From Arctopsyche grandis (Eukaryota; Arthropoda; Insecta; Trichoptera; Hydropsychidae): a stretch of 64,000 nucleotides of DNA. Below, piece after piece: positions 60,448 through 64,000 of the stretch (its first letter is position 1; each line of letters starts with the position of its first letter). The DNA lies in contig NC_135365.1 in assembly GCF_051622035.1 (NCBI RefSeq), positions 9,652,001 to 9,716,000 of the forward strand. Direction: 5' to 3'. The position numbers and the translations under genes are program-made. The notes beneath the pieces are model-generated. The model worked only from the letters and a program-made list of their open reading frames with translations. It was not told where the DNA came from and did no database searches.

Positions 60448-62183
60448 TCTGCTTTCTAATGAAAAATTGAGATTAACTGGGTTAACTATTTAATATTACG
60501 TATTTTACCAACAACTGTGTCAGATAAAGGTTATGTCTAAACTGACAAACAAAACCCAATTGAAGTGCTCTTATATCGGACGTATTTTAAAGTATTATAC
60601 ATATGTATGTAGGTACTCAGTGGCGTCACCTGTGTCACCTGGAAAAGTATATATGTATGTATTGTGTTATCTTTCTCAAATCATTGCTTAGTATAATATA
60701 ACATAATAGTACATATACTTCGTATATTAAAATGCTAACTCATTCTGATAATGGTTATATCATGTAGAAATAAATTTTCAATGACTTCATTCAATCATAT
60801 GTATGTATGTAATTAATATAAATTTAGGAATAATATTATTTATTACATTTAAAACATTATTTTTTCTGTTTTCATATATATGTATAATATGTATTAATAC
60901 ATGATTTCAACTCAATATATAACATACAAATATAATATTATTGCGGGAACGCCACTGTTATGTTAAAATATTAAAACATGGCGAGACATATTTTCCAAAG
61001 CGGAAAAGCTCTCTTATAATGTGTACCTTAAATTTTGAAGGATTCTTATTTACTAAGAAATATGTTTTTCCTCTTTTACGTTTAGGGATGATAAAAAAAG
61101 AAACTGATTTCCTGGGTAAAAACAATATTTAGTGGAAAAAAGTTTAAACGAAATGACTGAACTTGATTTGGTATAAGATTTCGTCAAAGAAGATTTCACG
61201 CAAAATTAATATAATATTTTATTTCATTTTAAGCATTAAAATACTATATTATACAGAGTATTCAAAATAGGAACCGCCTGTGTTATTCAAAATGTTCTAT
61301 TTTCAGAGTGGGTAGTTTTCAATTGTATAATATGCTAATATGTTACATTTTAAATACAATGTCATTTCCACGATGACCTTCGCTGATGTTTTGACACGGT
61401 TTCCATGACGTTTTCATGTCGTGTCAAAGAAATTGGAAATCTATAAATCGTCCATTTAAAATTCATCTAGGGCAACCATTCATTTTTGAACAAACAAATT
61501 TTGAATAACAAATTTTAGCATTGTTAAAAATGTATACGTATTGGCTGTTACAAAGGTAACTTGTATCGTTCGTTGGAGATTTTTTCTCAAATCAATTTTT
61601 TATCCGTGTTTGTTCTCGTTTGTACTTTGAATCCCGTATCGTTTGTTGTAATAAATATACCTAATTATGACTGAATCATTTATCATTGACAAAATACAAA
61701 GGCTGAATTTTGAATCGAATCCTTTGTTTTGAATGGACCTCAACGATATTTACGGATGATTACATCACAATAAAATAATTCTATTAAAATTAATTTATAC
61801 GTCGCTTATTGAGTGATTCAATCATGTGTTTATTAACGGATTTTTATCAAATATTTCATTGTATAATTAAAGAGGTATACTCTATTTTTTTTCTGTTTAT
61901 ACAAGGTTTATTTCATTTAATATAATGAAAGATGTAGTCTGAAAAGAGCTGAATCTGAATCAACACTGTGACATAACTTCGAACAATCCCACATGTACCA
62001 TAAGTTATCGTCGATAACTCATATTTCAAAATTAAATATTATATGTAGATTTTATCTCTCTTTTAATTTTCCTTTATTTGATAGCCATTTTATCTTGTTT
62101 ATCTATTTTCCGATATAAATTAATATTACAATTGTAATTTAAAAGATAATTTAAACGTCAAAACTAACAATTGTATAACAATA
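60448..62183. promoter_or_regulatory. Divergent upstream region shared by the two genes
   Basis: About 1.7 kb between the start codons of the aldo-keto reductase (minus) and uroporphyrinogen decarboxylase (plus) genes. It must hold both promoters unless untranslated first exons lie elsewhere. I see no convincing TATA box or initiator. It includes a candidate element at 60,618-60,957 and a short imperfect palindrome near 61,390-61,430. Confidence 0.4.
60618..60957. mobile_element. Candidate small DNA transposon with CAGTGGCGT ends
   Basis: CAGTGGCGTCACC at the left and, inverted from the right, CAGTGGCGTTCCC bound a 340-bp AT-rich block. Termini starting CAGTGGCG are common in hAT elements. 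The flanking 8 bp (TAGGTACT and TTATGTTA) do not match, so this is tentative. Confidence 0.35.
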
Positions 62184-64000
62184 ATGCAGAATATGATGGT
62201 AGTAAATACATCTTTTAAGACCACATTTGAAATTACGATACGAGACGTGTCGGCGCTGAACTGTCATGTCTATCAATATTATGGTAATATTTATATAAAT
62301 TCCATATACATATATTATTATACATTAAATTTAGTATTTTTTAAGTATTTACTATTATTTATTGAATTAATATTTGAATTCTAACGAACAAACCTGTTCA
62401 AAGACACCATAAAATCCAAAGTGACAGCCGAATCAATCCTAATGTGACTAACAACGACCATATTCAGTTTCTCTAATATCGTGCTTTTTATGAATGATTA
62501 TCACATATGTATACATATATACATTTTTTTTAAACATTTTCATTCTCCTATAGCCGTTTCCTCCTCTGAAGAATGATAGACTTTTAAAAGCCGCAAGAGG
62601 AGAAGAAGTCGACGAAGTACCAGTATGGGTAATGCGGCAGGCCGGTAGATACTTACCAGAATTCCAAGAAGTGAGAGCAAAACATGACTTTTTCGAAGTA
62701 TGTCGTACTCCGGAACTGGCATGCGAAGTCACTCTACAACCCCTGCGACGATTCGAACATTTAGATGCCTCAATAATATTCAGCGATATATTGGTTATCC
62801 CTCAAGCCATAGGAATGACGGTTGAAATGCATCCCGGTAAAGTGAGTATCACGAAGTGTGTGTCATTTAACTTGAACAATACACATTCAAACTTTGTATT
62901 CTCTTTACAGGGTCCAGTTTTTCCAAATCCCCTTGAAAAACCTGAAGATATCGATACGTTGGATTTCAACGATCCTGTCGGCCGATTAAAATACGTCGGT
63001 AATGCAATAACTTTAACGAGACACTCAATAGCTGGAAAAGTTCCTCTTATCGGCTTCACAGGAGCACCTGTAAATGTTCATTTGAATTCTAATGTAAAAT
63101 ATTCCACGCGAAGTGTATTATCTTTTTGTTGAAATAATTTTAGTGGACGTTGATGGGTTATATGATTGAAGGAGGTGGCAGCAAAACGATGGAGAAATCG
63201 AAAAAGTGGATAGAAAATCATCTCGTTGAAACTAAACGCTTACTTGGTCTTCTCACCGATGTTATCGTAGATTATTTAATTATGCAGGTGATGATTTTAT
63301 TTCAATTGACAAGTTTTAAGTATTAGTCAGATGTTTTTGAAGTCATTTAATTCGATTTTAGGTTGAAGCCGGTGCACAGCTTTTACAAATTTTCGAATCC
63401 AGTGCTGAGCATTTATCTCCAGAGCAATTTGTTACGATTTCTATGCCTTATTTGCGACAAATTCCCGAACGGGTACGGGACGGGCTACAAAAGAAGAGCA
63501 TTCCGACTGTTCCCATGGTGATTACATTATCTTTTATACTCCCCAGTAGACAAATAGACATATGACACAAACATTTCCACTTATTGTAAGGTACATTATA
63601 GAGAAATTCGAAAATTAAGTCCCCAATATCACAGAACAAAAACAAAAATACTTTCGTAAGCAAATATGTATTCTTATCAATAGATAGATAAACTGTTTAA
63701 ATATTTGATAGAATAATTGTTTATTACATTTATGAATGAATATTGTGAGTTTTGTGTAACAAATTTATACAACACAAACAAAAGTACATACATACAACGC
63801 TCATATGTAAGCTAATGTTTTAGTTATTGTGTATTTTTAGACGATTTTTGCAAAAGGCGCTGGACATTCGCTAAACTTGCAAGCTAAAATGGGGTACGAT
63901 GTTATAGGGATTGATTGGACGGTAGATCCAGTAAAAGCCAGACAGGATGTCGGACCAAACATCACGCTTCAGGGGAATCTCGATCCGCAAGACTTGTACA
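62184..64000 (+). CDS. Urod: Uroporphyrinogen decarboxylase, 3' end beyond window
   Basis: Converts uroporphyrinogen III to coproporphyrinogen III by removing four carboxyl groups, the fifth step of haem synthesis, in the cytosol. Visible exons: 62,554-62,841; 62,911-63,069; 63,144-63,287; 63,362-63,517; 63,841 to the window end. A short first exon at 62,184-62,198 (MQNMM, donor GTAGTA) is in phase and fits the short first exon of animal genes, but is tentative. Signatures in order are [28 protein letters not shown] (substrate-binding Arg), [30 protein letters not shown] (catalytic Asp), [28 protein letters not shown] and IDWTV, then GNLDPQDLY. All junctions are GT-AG and phase 0. About 307 residues are present; roughly 50-60 C-terminal residues, including the conserved His region, lie outside. 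EHLDAS has one residue more than human PLDAA. Confidence 0.96.

Noticed and set aside
61390..61430. Small palindrome TTGACACGG / TCGTGTCAA
   Set aside because: Short and imperfect; not distinguishable from chance.
1..64000. CRISPR arrays, rRNA, operons, riboswitches, prophage
   Set aside because: None seen; the sequence is eukaryotic, with spliced genes and retroelements.

Overview
The window reads as AT-rich nuclear DNA from an insect. Two facts support this. The two clear genes have short GT-AG introns and encode proteins closest to insect aldo-keto reductase and uroporphyrinogen decarboxylase. The rest is packed with eukaryotic transposon debris: a tRNA-derived SINE, non-LTR retrotransposon 3' ends, piggyBac, hAT-like, Tc1/mariner-like and Helitron-like elements. 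Runs of the ACATACATATGTATGTA and TAGGTACCTA types are scattered throughout. I cannot fix the insect order from the sequence.

Positions 1 to about 57,000 contain no gene I can name. They hold repeats, several GC-richer islands that could be distal promoters or regulatory modules, and a few weak ORF candidates (about 5,400-6,065, 28,840-29,048 and 36,400-36,663). The best-resolved mobile elements are two internally deleted piggyBac relics with TTAA duplications (9,257-10,776 and 15,931-16,896), a Tc1-like MITE with TA duplication (24,554-24,985), two copies of a TA-flanked family (37,328-37,783 and 43,875-44,640), and hAT-like MITEs with 8-bp duplications (35,426-35,727, 39,579-39,696, 42,460-42,577). 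There is also a three-copy tandem array with Helitron-type ends (about 47,991-48,647) and a solo LTR with a 4-bp duplication (53,379-53,830). A SINE family occurs about nine times; its near-complete copies end in a conserved hairpin. At least four loci carry the 3' end of one non-LTR element's ORF.

The right end is genic. A seven-exon aldo-keto reductase gene lies on the minus strand (57,094-60,447) and assembles in frame to 319 residues with an intact D-Y-K-H catalytic tetrad. About 1.7 kb away, transcribed in the opposite direction, the uroporphyrinogen decarboxylase gene of haem synthesis begins; six exons are visible before the window ends. The two genes share a divergent upstream region, but I infer no functional link between them.

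I found no convincing new biological system. The observations most worth checking are the hAT-like MITE target-site pattern, the SINE 3' hairpin, the recurrent tandem junctions in the non-LTR fragments, a ~200-bp inverted repeat pair, and the small membrane-protein ORF candidate.
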